A stretch of DNA of 64,000 nt. Origin: Kiloniellaceae bacterium (GTDB taxonomy: Bacteria > Pseudomonadota > Alphaproteobacteria > Kiloniellales > Kiloniellaceae). The position numbers and the translations under genes were made by a program. This document shows, piece by piece, positions 9,385-17,718 of the stretch (within the stretch, counting starts at the first letter, position 1; every line of letters begins with the position of its first letter). Below the pieces are notes generated by a model, which saw only the letters and a program-made list of their open reading frames with translations, ran no database searches and was not told the origin of the DNA. Location of the stretch: positions 1-64,000 of the forward strand of contig JAJFGK010000099.1 of assembly GCA_021776195.1 (NCBI GenBank), given 5' to 3'.

Positions 9385-10374
9385 CTAGGGCTTGCTTGCT
9401 ATTTCGGCGGGGCGACGAACTTGGCCATAGGTATGATCGGCGACGTGGGCCTCGCGAGCGCCGACGGGTCTGGCCGGCCCGATGGTCGAGTCTCGAGAGG
9501 TCTGATGCTCGAGTTCGGCGTTCAACTCCGCGCCAAGACAAACCACGTAGGCCGAAATGTAGAGCCACATCATCAGGGCGACGGCCGCCCCCAATGAACC
9601 AAAGGCTTTGTCGTAATCTCCGATGTGGGAAACATAGAATGAAAAACCGATCGATCCCACGAACCAGAGAAACGCGGCAGCGACGGCTCCGGGGGTGACC
9701 CACTGCAGACGTGCTTGCCTTCGGCTCGGCCCGAACCGATAGACGAAGGCCAAGCAAAGCACGACGAACGCGCACATCACCAGCCAACGGGTCCACAAGA
9801 GACCGGTCGCCAAGACGCCGGTCACGTCGAACAGTTCCACCAACACCGGAATGACCGCAATGACGGCGAGGGAGAGCAGAAAAAACAACGTCGCGCCCAG
9901 GGTAAAGGCCAGTGCCAGCGCGCTCAGACGCAGCAGGTTTCTTCGTTCCTTCTCCTTGTAGGCAATATTCAGCGCGACGATCAGGGCCCTGGCCCCCTTC
10001 GACGCGCTCCAGAGTGCCAGGGCGAGGCCAACGACCAAACCCAAGCTGAGAGCGGTGTCGGCTTTTGCGGTCACGACCTCGAGCTGGCGTTCGAGAATGG
10101 CAAAACCGTCGGCCGGCATGACATCGCGGAGAGGCTGAAGGTGCGAGGCGACCACGGCTGGATCGGCCACCAGGCCGTAGACCGCCACGACTATTCCCAG
10201 GGCGGGGAAAACCGCGAGAAAAGCGAAGAATGCCACACCGGCAGCAACAACCGAGAGATTGTCGGCGGCGATGTTGTTGAAAACGCGGCGCAGCACCTGA
10301 AGCCAGGCCCGAAGCGGAAACTCCGCCGGTCTATCGGCTTGTCGGCCGCCCGGTGCCCTTGGATTCTCTGTCAT
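9385..10374 (-). CDS. YihY/BrkB family inner-membrane protein
   Basis: The 329-residue protein has six hydrophobic segments and the family hallmarks: NIAADNLSVVAAGVAFFAFLAVFPAL at the first helix, LWSASKGARALIVALNIAY, and SFYVSHIGDYDKAFGSLGAAVALMMWLY near the end. It was once called ribonuclease BN, but the family is now regarded as a membrane transporter or permease-like protein of unknown substrate. The C-terminus is polar and probably cytoplasmic. It lies in a run of minus-strand envelope genes with the PLDc_N mini-protein 31 bases upstream, so the two may be co-transcribed. Confidence 0.9.
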   Translation of the reverse strand: MTENPRAPGGRQADRPAEFPLRAWLQVLRRVFNNIAADNLSVVAAGVAFFAFLAVFPALGIVVAVYGLVADPAVVASHLQPLRDVMPADGFAILERQLEVVTAKADTALSLGLVVGLALALWSASKGARALIVALNIAYKEKERRNLLRLSALALAFTLGATLFFLLSLAVIAVIPVLVELFDVTGVLATGLLWTRWLVMCAFVVLCLAFVYRFGPSRRQARLQWVTPGAVAAAFLWFVGSIGFSFYVSHIGDYDKAFGSLGAAVALMMWLYISAYVVCLGAELNAELEHQTSRDSTIGPARPVGAREAHVADHTYGQVRRPAEIASKP

Positions 10375-10405
10375 CGCGGCCGGCCGCCTGGGGCATGCCC
10401 GACCT

Positions 10406-10594
10406 TCAGGCCGCTCGGCCGCGAGGTCCCGCGAGCAGCCACACGATGAGCCCGATCACGGGCAGGACCAGTATCACCACGATCCAAAGCACCTTGGCGC
10501 CGGTTGAGGTACCGCTCTGGACGACATTGACGATGGCCCAGATATCGGCTGCGAGGATGAGAAGACCGATGAGGCCCCCTACTTCGATTCCCAT
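10406..10594 (-). CDS. PLDc_N domain mini-protein
   Basis: This 62-residue protein consists of two hydrophobic helices joined by a short polar loop, with DIWAIVNVVQSGTSTGAKVLWIVVILVLPVIGLIVWLL. That is the N-terminal membrane module (PLDc_N) of cardiolipin synthases without any catalytic domain. Stand-alone copies are common next to stress genes. A frank AGGAGAA site lies upstream of the ATG. It could partner the soluble PLD-like enzyme at 378-2090, which lacks this module, but that is only a suggestion. Confidence 0.82.
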   Translation of the reverse strand: MGIEVGGLIGLLILAADIWAIVNVVQSGTSTGAKVLWIVVILVLPVIGLIVWLLAGPRGRAA

Positions 10595-10680
10595 GGAATT
10601 CTCCTGTTTTGGGTATGGGTTAAGTTTCGGACTTCGGCAGACGCCGAAACACTAGCGACCGAGACCACGGGCCGGGGGCA

Positions 10681-11163
10681 TCAGAAGTCTCTCCAGGCCT
10701 TTGTCAGTGACTCGGCTGCGGCTTCGTAGGCCCCGGCCAGTCCATCCTTCACGTCATCCCAGGTCTCGGACGAACTGTGCTTGATGCCGCCATACCACTC
10801 AGCCAACTCTGTCCTTTGCCGGCGCAAGGCCCTGAGCTGTGTCTTGGATCGCGCCCGGACCTCTTCGGTCATCTCGGCGCTCTTGCGCTCCAGCCTGTTC
10901 TCCAGTTCGTCAATTCGGGTGTCGAGTCGTGTCAGCGTCGCCTTGACCTCTTGAGTCACCTGGTCGCGCTTCTCGAAGGAGTAACGTTTCATCGCCTCGA
11001 GCGCTTCGGCGCTTTCCCGCTTCACTTCGTCGACTGTCGCACTGTCACCTTGCGCGACAGCGGGATACCGCACGAGAAGCGCAGCCAGGATCATGAGAGC
11101 GGCAGCGAGCGCCACCCGAACAAGGCGCGGATCGGATTGTTCGCACGGGATCGTTGTTTTCAT
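10681..11163 (-). CDS. Membrane-anchored or secreted coiled-coil protein, sll1863-like stress family
   Basis: A hydrophobic segment near residues 17-36 ending in YPAVAQ acts as signal peptide or anchor. It is followed by about 120 residues of highly charged heptad-like sequence: KRDQVTQEVKATLTRLDTRIDELENRLERKSAEM. The C-terminal part (WDDVKDGLAGAYEAAAESLTKAW) resembles the small helical proteins sometimes labelled sll1863 family stress response. Together with the genes at 11255 and 15514 it forms a set of related coiled-coil proteins. The function is unknown; it is probably structural or involved in envelope stress. Confidence 0.65.
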   Translation of the reverse strand: MKTTIPCEQSDPRLVRVALAAALMILAALLVRYPAVAQGDSATVDEVKRESAEALEAMKRYSFEKRDQVTQEVKATLTRLDTRIDELENRLERKSAEMTEEVRARSKTQLRALRRQRTELAEWYGGIKHSSSETWDDVKDGLAGAYEAAAESLTKAWRDF

Positions 11164-11254
11164 GGTCTCTCTCGGTTGCGAGTAAATGTTCCGGTCGCAG
11201 AGGCGGCCGCTCTATTCGCCGGGGTGGTTCACGATCGCATCTCTTGCCTGGGGA

Positions 11255-11542
11255 TCACTTTGATTGTGGAAACACCGACTTCACGGCGTCGTTCATCTCG
11301 GTCCAGGCAGAGTCGAGCGAGGCTTTCAGTTCTTCCCAGGAATCGTCGTTTGCCTCCTGAAAGTCCCTCAACTTATCGCTCAAACCCCTCTGCCGCGAGC
11401 GCAGATCGTCGACCTGCTTTTCATAGGCCAGGCGCGCATCTGCCTCGGCGACCTTCGCCTTGGCATCGAGACGGTCAATATCGGATTTCCAAGCTTCCAT
11501 TTGCGCATCCAGGCGTTGCCGATAGGCGTCTTTCGTGGTCAT
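11255..11542 (-). CDS. Small coiled-coil stress protein, sll1863-like
   Basis: This 95-residue protein is almost entirely helical and charged, with no membrane segment. It begins MTTKDAYRQRLDAQMEAWKS and ends with SWEELKASLDSAWTEMNDAVKSVF. The tryptophan-containing SW-E-L-K--LD-AW pattern is typical of the small proteins annotated as sll1863 family. It shares its C-terminal pattern with the secreted relative at 10681-11163 (W-D-V-K-GL--AY). A cytoplasmic role beside an exported paralogue seems likely. There is a GGAGTTCC stretch upstream of the start. Confidence 0.7.
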   Translation of the reverse strand: MTTKDAYRQRLDAQMEAWKSDIDRLDAKAKVAEADARLAYEKQVDDLRSRQRGLSDKLRDFQEANDDSWEELKASLDSAWTEMNDAVKSVFPQSK

Positions 11543-11733
11543 GGAACTCCTAAGTCCTTTCTCGTCAGGGCCTGCGAGTATACGCGAAAAGGCGCCACCC
11601 GAGGCCAGTTAACCCTCGGGGCCACCATCAATGCGCCTCTATACAATCACAACAAACCGGGGCCGACATTGTTCCCCGGGGCCTCTTCCGATTGCTCCCG
11701 ACAGTGCTGGCCAGCAGTTGCCACGCGCGGCCG

Positions 11734-12174
11734 CTAATCCTGAATCGACATGAGGTCGTCTCGTTCCGACTTAATCTCGGCTTCGATTTCGCAGATATAC
11801 TCGGCGATAGATGAGTCTTCGGCCTGGGCCCGCGCCCTGGCGAGTGCATCCAGCACGGCCTGGTCCGAGGCGGCGAGCGCCCGCAACAAGACCTTGCTTA
11901 CATCTTCGGCCCACAGGGCCTTCAAGTGCGTTGCAACCGTCTGCAGCAGCAATTGTTCTCCCGGAACGAGGGTCGGAGTTTGCGCCTCCTGGTGAACCAT
12001 GCCGCGCAGGGTCGAAGCCCGATCGATACGGCGGCTGGCCAGGGATGCGAGAGTGGCCTCGGCTTCGGCGTTGGAAATTCGATCGGACGCCGTCTGGTAC
12101 TGGTTGGACGCCTCTTCCAGAGCCGAAATGGCATCGTTCAGTGCCACCCGAAATTCGCTTCGCCACACTGACAT
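11734..12174 (-). CDS. Hypothetical helical protein, possibly four-helix bundle
   Basis: The 146-residue protein is predicted all-helical: SALEEASNQYQTASDRI, LASLASRRIDRASTLRGMVH, AEDVSKVLLRALAASDQAVLDAL, and a C-terminal AEYICEIEAEIKSERDDL. The layout is reminiscent of the ferritin-like four-helix-bundle proteins of the DUF2383/PA2169 type, but I cannot confirm it. There are no obvious metal-binding residues. The gene is divergent from the superoxide dismutase gene and belongs to the stress cluster by position. The reading frame is well supported by length and start context, less so the family. Confidence 0.6.
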   Translation of the reverse strand: MSVWRSEFRVALNDAISALEEASNQYQTASDRISNAEAEATLASLASRRIDRASTLRGMVHQEAQTPTLVPGEQLLLQTVATHLKALWAEDVSKVLLRALAASDQAVLDALARARAQAEDSSIAEYICEIEAEIKSERDDLMSIQD

Positions 12175-12442
12175 CTCGGTGTCCCTCGGTTACCGCGGTG
12201 GATCAAGGCACATTCCTTGGCCAGCGATCCGGCGCGTGAACGCGCGTCGCGCGGGCCTGAATGTCCCCTAGGGTCACAACAACGAACCAGCCGATCGGTT
12301 CCCGGAAGTCACCGCTAGACTTCGATGACGGAACCATTCGATCGATCGCGTGTTTAATTGTCGTCAGTCGGGCTCGACAACGCCACGATCAGGGGCGGGC
12401 GTCACCGATTGAGTTCGTCTTCCTTTTAGGAGAGCCACCGCA

Positions 12443-13042
12443 ATGACCTTTCAGCTTCCTCCCTTGCCCTATGGGCCTTCGGACCTCGAGCCTCACCTGT
12501 CGCAAGACTGTCTCGAGGTACACCACGAGGCTCACCATCGCGGTTATGTCGAGGCGTTGAACGAGGCCTTGGAAGGAAAAAGCCCAAGCCCCGCCTCGCT
12601 GAAAGAGGCGGTGCGCGCGACCCAGGACCAGGGCGAGGCGAACGCCGTCTACAAGAACGCGGCCCAGGCCTGGAACCACGAGTTCTTTTGGGCCTCCATG
12701 TCGCCGCAGGTCGAGCGTCCCGATGGGCCCCTGGCCACGGCGATCGAACAAGGTTTCGGATCGTTCGGCGACTTCGCGGACCGTTTCGTCGAGACCGCGA
12801 CAGGGCATTTCGCCAGCGGGTGGATCTGGCTGGTCAAGGGCGACGGGGGCCTGGAGGTCGCGACCACGCGCAACGCGGACCCGATATTCACCTCCGATAA
12901 GCAGCCTTTGCTGACCTGCGATCTATGGGAACATGCCTACTACCTGGACTACCGGAATGAGAAGGAACGGTTCTTTCGCGCCTTTATCCACGATCTCGCG
13001 AATTGGAACGCGGCGGGCCGGCGTTTTGACGACAGCGCCTAG
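12443..13042 (+). CDS. sodB: Superoxide dismutase, Fe type
   Basis: The 199-residue enzyme converts superoxide to peroxide and oxygen in the cytoplasm. The four metal ligands are in place: H27 in VHHEAHH, H79 in AWNHEFFW, and D160 and H164 in DLWEHAYYLDY. Q75 sits in the position of the active-site glutamine of Fe enzymes, and the Mn-type glutamine after the NAD segment is missing, so Fe is the likely metal. Length is normal. The start is ATG 12443 with AGGAG upstream. It stands alone in front of the small proline-rich frame. Confidence 0.95.
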   Translation: MTFQLPPLPYGPSDLEPHLSQDCLEVHHEAHHRGYVEALNEALEGKSPSPASLKEAVRATQDQGEANAVYKNAAQAWNHEFFWASMSPQVERPDGPLATAIEQGFGSFGDFADRFVETATGHFASGWIWLVKGDGGLEVATTRNADPIFTSDKQPLLTCDLWEHAYYLDYRNEKERFFRAFIHDLANWNAAGRRFDDSA

Positions 13043-13108
13043 GCGCCCCCGAGACACGAGACGATTGCGAGCCGTAAATTAGAAATTGAAGATAGAGCAA
13101 TACAAACC

Positions 13109-13282
13109 ATGACAACCGCCCTGCTCGTCGAAGATCGCCGAATTGCCGATGGGGACCCGCCCATCGAAGATCCTCCTGCCGACCTGCCGCCCGGCCCCGA
13201 AGAGGCACCGCCAGAGCAGCCCCCGCCACCCCCGGCCGAAGACCCTGGCAAGCTGCCGGTAAAGCTCCCGCCCAAGCGCTGA
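13109..13282 (+). CDS. Possible 57-residue proline-rich small protein
   Basis: An ATG at 13109 opens a 57-codon frame ending in TGA at 13280-13282. The product is acidic and extremely proline-rich: it starts MTTALLVEDRRIADGDPP, has a PPEQPPPPPAEDP core and ends KLPVKLPPKR. It has no signal peptide or known motif. There is no strong ribosome binding site, but the 50 bases upstream are unusually AT-rich for this region. The rest of the 352-base gap between sodB and the ABC gene shows nothing else. It may be a real microprotein or only a composition effect of GC-rich DNA. Confidence 0.35.
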   Translation: MTTALLVEDRRIADGDPPIEDPPADLPPGPEEAPPEQPPPPPAEDPGKLPVKLPPKR

Positions 13283-13394
13283 TTTTCGGTGCCGGCGAAC
13301 CCTGTTCGCCGCTCATTTTGCTTGCGGTCGTGCCCTACGAAGCGACCCGGATAGCGTGGCCTGCCTGTTATGTCGAATGAATGAGGAACAATGA

Positions 13395-14360
13395 ATGTTC
13401 GAGATGAACCTGGCCCCGCGAAGGATCGTCCCGACCGGCGACGACAGCCCGGCCGGCTCCCTCATGAAATATGTCTGGCGGATGAGCGGGACCCATCAGG
13501 TCTGGGTATGCCTCTTGGCCGCGGGCGTTGCGTCCCTCAGCATGGTGCCTTTGGAACTGCAAAGACGGATCGTCAACAATGCCGTCGGCGATGCCGACCT
13601 CGACCTGCTTGTCATGTTCGGTGCGATCTACTTGGGTGCCCTGCTTTTGCAGGCTTTCCTGAAGTTTGGTCTCAGGGTCTATCAGGGTTGGCTGGGTGAA
13701 AGCGCGGTCCGGTACAGTCGCCAGCACCTGGCGAGAATTCACGAGTGTCGCAACGACGGCAGCGAAGAGGATTCCGGCGGCCAGGCCGTCTCGGTCATCG
13801 GCGCCGAGATTGAAAAGCTCGGCGGCTTTGTTGGCGAGGGCCTTTCCCAACCGGTGGTCAACCTCGGCATCGTGGTCTCGGTCTTCGGCTTCATGGTGGT
13901 GGTCGAGCCGACCATCGCGCTCCTTAGCCTGCCGTTCTTCGCGCCGCAACTCTTGGCCATCGCCTGGGCCCAGCGCGCGATCAACAAGCTCGTGGAACGG
14001 CGGGTTTCGATGATGCGCGAGATGAGCGACACCATTACGTCGCTCCCCTTGGATTGCACCGACATCGAGGACTCCGAGCTACCGGATCAGCTCCAATCGA
14101 TCTACGGCAATCGGATGAAAACCTACGTCCTCAAGTTTGCCGCCAAAGCGCTGGCCAACCTGATGAACGGGCTGGCGCCCTTGAGCGCTCTCGTCATCGG
14201 CGGCTATCTTGTGATCCAGGGCGAGACCACCCTGGGTGTTGTCGTGGCCTTCATTTCCGGCTTCGACCGGCTTGCCAACCCGCTGCGAGAACTCATCGCC
14301 TACTACCGTGTGGTTGCCCAAGCCGCTGTCCAGCACCGCATGATCGCAAACTGGATGTGA
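13395..14360 (+). CDS. ABC transporter transmembrane domain protein lacking the ATPase domain
   Basis: The 321-residue protein matches the membrane domain of type I ABC exporters. It has an N-terminal cytoplasmic stretch, six hydrophobic segments, and a final helix with VVVAFISGFDRLANPLRELIAYYRVVAQAAVQHRMI, exactly where a linker to the nucleotide-binding domain normally begins. It stops there; no Walker A or signature motif follows in any frame before the HD gene. It could pair with an ATPase encoded elsewhere, act as a non-transport membrane protein, or be a truncated exporter. The start is ATG 13395 behind GAGGAAC. Confidence 0.75.
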   Translation: MFEMNLAPRRIVPTGDDSPAGSLMKYVWRMSGTHQVWVCLLAAGVASLSMVPLELQRRIVNNAVGDADLDLLVMFGAIYLGALLLQAFLKFGLRVYQGWLGESAVRYSRQHLARIHECRNDGSEEDSGGQAVSVIGAEIEKLGGFVGEGLSQPVVNLGIVVSVFGFMVVVEPTIALLSLPFFAPQLLAIAWAQRAINKLVERRVSMMREMSDTITSLPLDCTDIEDSELPDQLQSIYGNRMKTYVLKFAAKALANLMNGLAPLSALVIGGYLVIQGETTLGVVVAFISGFDRLANPLRELIAYYRVVAQAAVQHRMIANWM

Positions 14361-14452
14361 TCGAGAGATATCAAACTTTCACCCGGGGTCCTGGTCGATC
14401 CGACGACGCCGGGCGCAACTCACGCCCCGTTCCGCAACGCGAGAGGCAGGTC

Positions 14453-15304
14453 ATGTTCAATTCCGCAGCGCTGATTATCGATGCCGTCGTTTCCGATCTG
14501 GCGGACTGCTATGACCGGGCATTCGGCGAGATGATGCCGCAACGGCGAGATGCGCTGCAGGTCATCGCCCGCAACGCCCTCGAGCGGATCGCCGATGCCG
14601 ACGCCCTCTATCACAACCTGGAACATACGGTCATGGTCACACTGGTGGGCCAGGCCATTCTGCGCGGCCGCAAGATGAAGTCCGGGGCTGTCACCCCCGA
14701 CGACTGGCTACATTTCATGGTCGCACTTCTCTGTCACGATATCGGCTATGTTCGCGGCGTCTGCCTGGGGGACCGGCCCTCGGCGGTCGTATCCCAGGAA
14801 GACGGCACGCTGGTCGAGCTGCCCAGGGGCGCCTCGGACGCCGCACTGACTCCCTACCATGTGGATCGCGGCAAGATTTTCGTGAGAGAACATCTGGGCT
14901 CCCTGGAAGGCCTCGACCTTGACCGCATCACCAAGGCGATCGAGTTGACCCGCTTTCCCGTGCCGGAGGATGGAGACCATGACGACACCGACACGGAACC
15001 GGGGCTCGTCAGGGCAGCGGATCTCATCGGACAGCTCGCCGACCCGCACTACATGCGAAAGATCAACGGGCTTTACCACGAATTCGTCGAGACCGGGGCG
15101 GCAAGGAAGCTGGGCTACGGATCGCCCGCCGATCTGGCCGAGGCTTACCCGAAGTTCTACTGGAAGGCCGTGCGACCCTACATCTCCGACGCGCTCGAGC
15201 TGTTGCGACTTACCCAGGAAGGCAAGCAGTGGATCGCCAATCTCTATGCCCATGTTTTTGCCGTCGAGCATAGTGAAGTGAGCCTCGGCCCCGAACTTCC
15301 CTAG
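14453..15304 (+). CDS. HD-domain metal-dependent phosphohydrolase
   Basis: I start at ATG 14453 behind AGAGGCAG; the open frame continues upstream but overlaps the ABC gene and has no family match there. The 283-residue product has the HD-type ligands: YHNLEHT early, then LLCHDIGY, and VRAADLIGQL later. Long charged segments lie between them. HD enzymes hydrolyse phosphoesters, often of nucleotides or signalling molecules. The substrate cannot be read. It sits 92 bases after the ABC-type gene on the same strand and may be co-transcribed with it. Confidence 0.8.
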   Translation: MFNSAALIIDAVVSDLADCYDRAFGEMMPQRRDALQVIARNALERIADADALYHNLEHTVMVTLVGQAILRGRKMKSGAVTPDDWLHFMVALLCHDIGYVRGVCLGDRPSAVVSQEDGTLVELPRGASDAALTPYHVDRGKIFVREHLGSLEGLDLDRITKAIELTRFPVPEDGDHDDTDTEPGLVRAADLIGQLADPHYMRKINGLYHEFVETGAARKLGYGSPADLAEAYPKFYWKAVRPYISDALELLRLTQEGKQWIANLYAHVFAVEHSEVSLGPELP

Positions 15305-15513
15305 GGCTCCCGTGCTATCGGCCCCAGGACGATCAGGGCCCCGGAAACTGTGAAGACTCGAGGACATGGACCAACGCTCATTGATGCCGCGACCTCGGAC
15401 CGGCGGACCCAACGCCAAGTGTTTCACGAGAATGCAGTCGACGATCACCGGCAAGACCGAGACCTATCGGCGCCCGGCCACGCCACCGATAAAATCAGAA
15501 GGAGCTGTGATTC

Positions 15514-15945
15514 ATGAAGACATTGGAAGCATTCGCAAAACTCAAGGAAGCTCAAATCGAGGAGTGCCGTGCGCAGATCGACCGGATCGCGGCGATGGTG
15601 CAGCAAGCACAAGTTAAATTCGAACAGGGACGACTCAAGGCAGAGCAAATCGACGCCAAGAGCCTTGCCGCGCAAATCGAGATGAGGCGTGCGCAGATCG
15701 ACCAGATAAGAGCGCAGACAGATCTGGCCCATGCTCAAATGGACCAGTTCGAAGCACGGAGTGACCTCATCAAGGCGGAGGCGGCGCGGAACGATGCGGC
15801 AAACGGCGAACCAGCGGGCAAGCCGATGGTCCAGATCGACCAGAACTACGAGCAGGCGAAGGCGGAGCTGATTGCGACGATCGAGGCGCTCGTCGCCGCG
15901 GCCGCCGCTTTCCAAGCCGAGGTGGAGAACTGGTCATCGAGTTAG
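15514..15945 (+). CDS. Coiled-coil protein with internal AQID repeats
   Basis: The 143-residue protein is one long charged helix with repeated units: AQIEECRAQIDRIAA, AQVKFEQGRLKAEQID, AQIEMRRAQIDQIRAQ, then AHAQMDQFEARSD. It ends with a second helix QAKAELIATIEALVAAAAAFQAEVENW. There is no membrane segment. It resembles the other small helical stress proteins of the cluster and phage-shock-like coiled coils, but has no firm family. The start is ATG 15514 with AAGGAG upstream. It is the last intact gene before the IS6 remnant. Confidence 0.7.
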   Translation: MKTLEAFAKLKEAQIEECRAQIDRIAAMVQQAQVKFEQGRLKAEQIDAKSLAAQIEMRRAQIDQIRAQTDLAHAQMDQFEARSDLIKAEAARNDAANGEPAGKPMVQIDQNYEQAKAELIATIEALVAAAAAFQAEVENWSSS

Positions 15946-15966
15946 ACAGCGCGAGAGCGATTGGAG

Positions 15967-16761
15967 GGCAATGAAACGTTAACAGTCGCGCCGAATGCGG
16001 TGCGGACGGCGTATGATCAAATTGAGCTTCGAGCGTCACCGCTTGACTCTCGAAGTGAGTCGCCCTTCGCTGTGGCTCTATGCCAGGTTCACTTTGAGTT
16101 TCCGAGACATCGAAGACCTATGGGCGGAGCGGGGACTGGATATCTCCCACGAGCCCGTTCGCCGCGGGTTCTTGAAGTTTGGAATACTCATCGCAGCCGC
16201 CTTACACCGTGCCCGTCCCAATCCCAGTGATCACCGGCACCTTGATGATACGGTCGTCGTGACTCGGAAACGACGCTACTGGCTCTGGCGCACCCCAGAC
16301 AATGAGGGCGAAGCATCGGACTTCCTCGTTCAGAGGAAGCGTGATGCGAACGCCGCGATGAGGCTCATGAAGAAGCTGCTCATGAAGCACGGCTTAGCAC
16401 CGAGCCGGATCGCAACCGACAAACTGCGGCTCTACCCGTCGGCCTTTTGAGACTTGGCCCTCTCGGCAGAACACGATCGCGGTCCGAGGGCGCACACTAG
16501 AGCCGAGAACTCGCATCAGCCGATCCGAAGACGCGAACGCAAAATGCAACGCTTCAAGTCGCCAGGATCAGCACAGCATTTCCTCTCCATCCACGCAGCG
16601 ACCTACAATACCTTCTATCACCAGCGCCATCTCAACAGACGTCTTTGTTTCAGGGAGCTTCGAATCGCAACGTTCGACGTTCGGGCAAGCGCGAGCGTCG
16701 CCGCCTGATCAAGGTCCGCTGAAGGTCGAGCTTTCGGATATGGAGTTAACGTGTCAGTGCC
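15967..16761 (+). mobile_element. IS6-type insertion sequence, inactivated
   Basis: The ends are imperfect inverted repeats of 17 bases, GGCAATGAAACGTTAAC at 15967-15983 and, read from the other strand, GGCACTGACACGTTAAC at 16761-16745 (15 of 17 match). The element is 795 bp, normal for the IS6 family, and holds one transposase gene broken by a stop codon. The flanking octamers, GATTGGAG on the left and GTACAAAC on the right, do not match, so no target duplication survives. That suggests an old insertion, or one that later took part in a rearrangement. It lies 44 bases from a tRNA-Arg gene. Confidence 0.85.
16013..16708 (+). pseudogene. IS6 family transposase interrupted by one in-frame TGA
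   Basis: The frame from ATG 16013 reads as an IS6 transposase: LSFRDIEDLWAERGLDIS, RPNPSDHRHLDD (first catalytic Asp), then ATDKLRLYPSAF (second Asp). TGA at 16448-16450 stops it. In the same frame it continues with RAENSHQPIRRRERKMQ (catalytic Glu) and KSPGSAQHFLSIHA, up to 16708. In functional relatives the stop position is usually an arginine, so a CGA to TGA change is the likely lesion. Apart from this stop the frame is unbroken. The C-terminal part also shows diverged residues. Confidence 0.88.
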
Positions 16762-16804
16762 GTACAAACTGTTACCCATGTCTCCGGGTCGGACATCTGA
16801 GCGG

Positions 16805-16881
16805 TGGTGACCCCGGCAGGATTCGAACCTGCGACCTACAGATTAGGAATCTGTCGCTCTATCCAACTGAGCTACGGGGCC
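16805..16881 (-). tRNA. tRNA-Arg (anticodon CCU)
   Basis: Read on the minus strand, the cloverleaf is complete: acceptor GGCCCCG pairing with CGGGGTC, D arm AGCTCAGTTGGATAGAGC, anticodon arm ACAGA-TTCCTAA-TCTGT with anticodon CCT, and T arm GCAGG-TTCGAAT-CCTGC. A73 is followed by an encoded CCA. It decodes AGG. The right end of the IS6 remnant is 44 bases from its 3' side. tRNA genes are frequent integration points, but I find no second copy of its 3' end in the window. Confidence 0.95.
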
Positions 16882-16949
16882 GCGCGGGCGGTTTTATACG
16901 CCAGAATCGAGGTGCTGCCCAGGGGGGTACCGGTCCCAAAGAACGAAGC

Positions 16950-17561
16950 CTAAGGCTCCCCCACCTCAACCTCGGCCTCGACGGGGTGCTTGAAGTCATC
17001 GCCGAAGTCAGCCGCACCCGGAACCCGGTCCCGCAGCTTGGCGAGGAAACCTTCGAGATAGCCCTGGGGGACCGAGAAGGTCGTGCTGCCGCGGCGGCCG
17101 ACCAGCTTGCCGGTGAAGGGGCCGCGGCGGGCGATGGCGGCCAGTTCGGCGAGCGGGAGCGAGACCGCCACATCCTCGTGCAGGATGCAGCCGAAGTAGC
17201 CGCAGACCGAGACCCGCCGGTCGAGGGGGCTCACAGACAGCGGCCAACCCTCGCTGTAGGCCGCATGGACGTACCACCAGCCTTCGATCTTGAGCCTGAA
17301 GAAAAGCTGCACCAGGGCGCCGTCGCCGGCCCGGCGGTCGCGGTGAAAACCGCGCAGCAGATAGATATGGCCAAAGGGGCCGTTCGGCTTGATCCGCGGA
17401 CCCCGGGTGGTCCACTGCCCGGCGTGCGGATCGTAGCTTTGCACCGTCGCGTTGTAGACCGCCTGGGCATCGCCGGGGTCGGCTTCGTTGCCGAAGGTGG
17501 CACAGCCCGGCAGGCCGAGGACCAGTATCAGCACGAGAACCAGAACAAACAAACGCTCCAT
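16950..17561 (-). CDS. Predicted lipoprotein of unknown function
   Basis: The start is ATG 17561, with GGAAAGGA upstream, rather than the longer frame. The 203-residue product starts MERLFVLVLVLILVLGLPGC, a lipoprotein signal with Cys20 as the lipidated residue, so it should be anchored in a membrane facing the periplasm. The mature part is rich in aromatic strands (GHIYLLRGFHRD, FFRLKIEGWWYVHAAYSEGWPL) and has one CGYFGC pair. I do not recognise a family. It is flanked by tRNA-Arg and the photolyase gene on the same strand. Confidence 0.7.
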   Translation of the reverse strand: MERLFVLVLVLILVLGLPGCATFGNEADPGDAQAVYNATVQSYDPHAGQWTTRGPRIKPNGPFGHIYLLRGFHRDRRAGDGALVQLFFRLKIEGWWYVHAAYSEGWPLSVSPLDRRVSVCGYFGCILHEDVAVSLPLAELAAIARRGPFTGKLVGRRGSTTFSVPQGYLEGFLAKLRDRVPGAADFGDDFKHPVEAEVEVGEP

Positions 17562-17718
17562 CGACGGGTCCTTTCCTCGCGTCGGGAGCACGGACATCCG
17601 AGCCACAAATGTTCGCTATTTGTTCTAGTTTATCGAAACCCACGGGACGCGCAAGAGAAATTGCGACCGCAAGGCGAAAACCCGGATCCAGGGAGCGGAG
17701 AGCAGGCGATCGGGCCGG

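Noticed and set aside
16805..16881. tRNA-Arg as integration site with a second att copy
   Set aside because: I looked for a repeat of the tRNA 3' end elsewhere in the window and found none, and no integrase gene is present.
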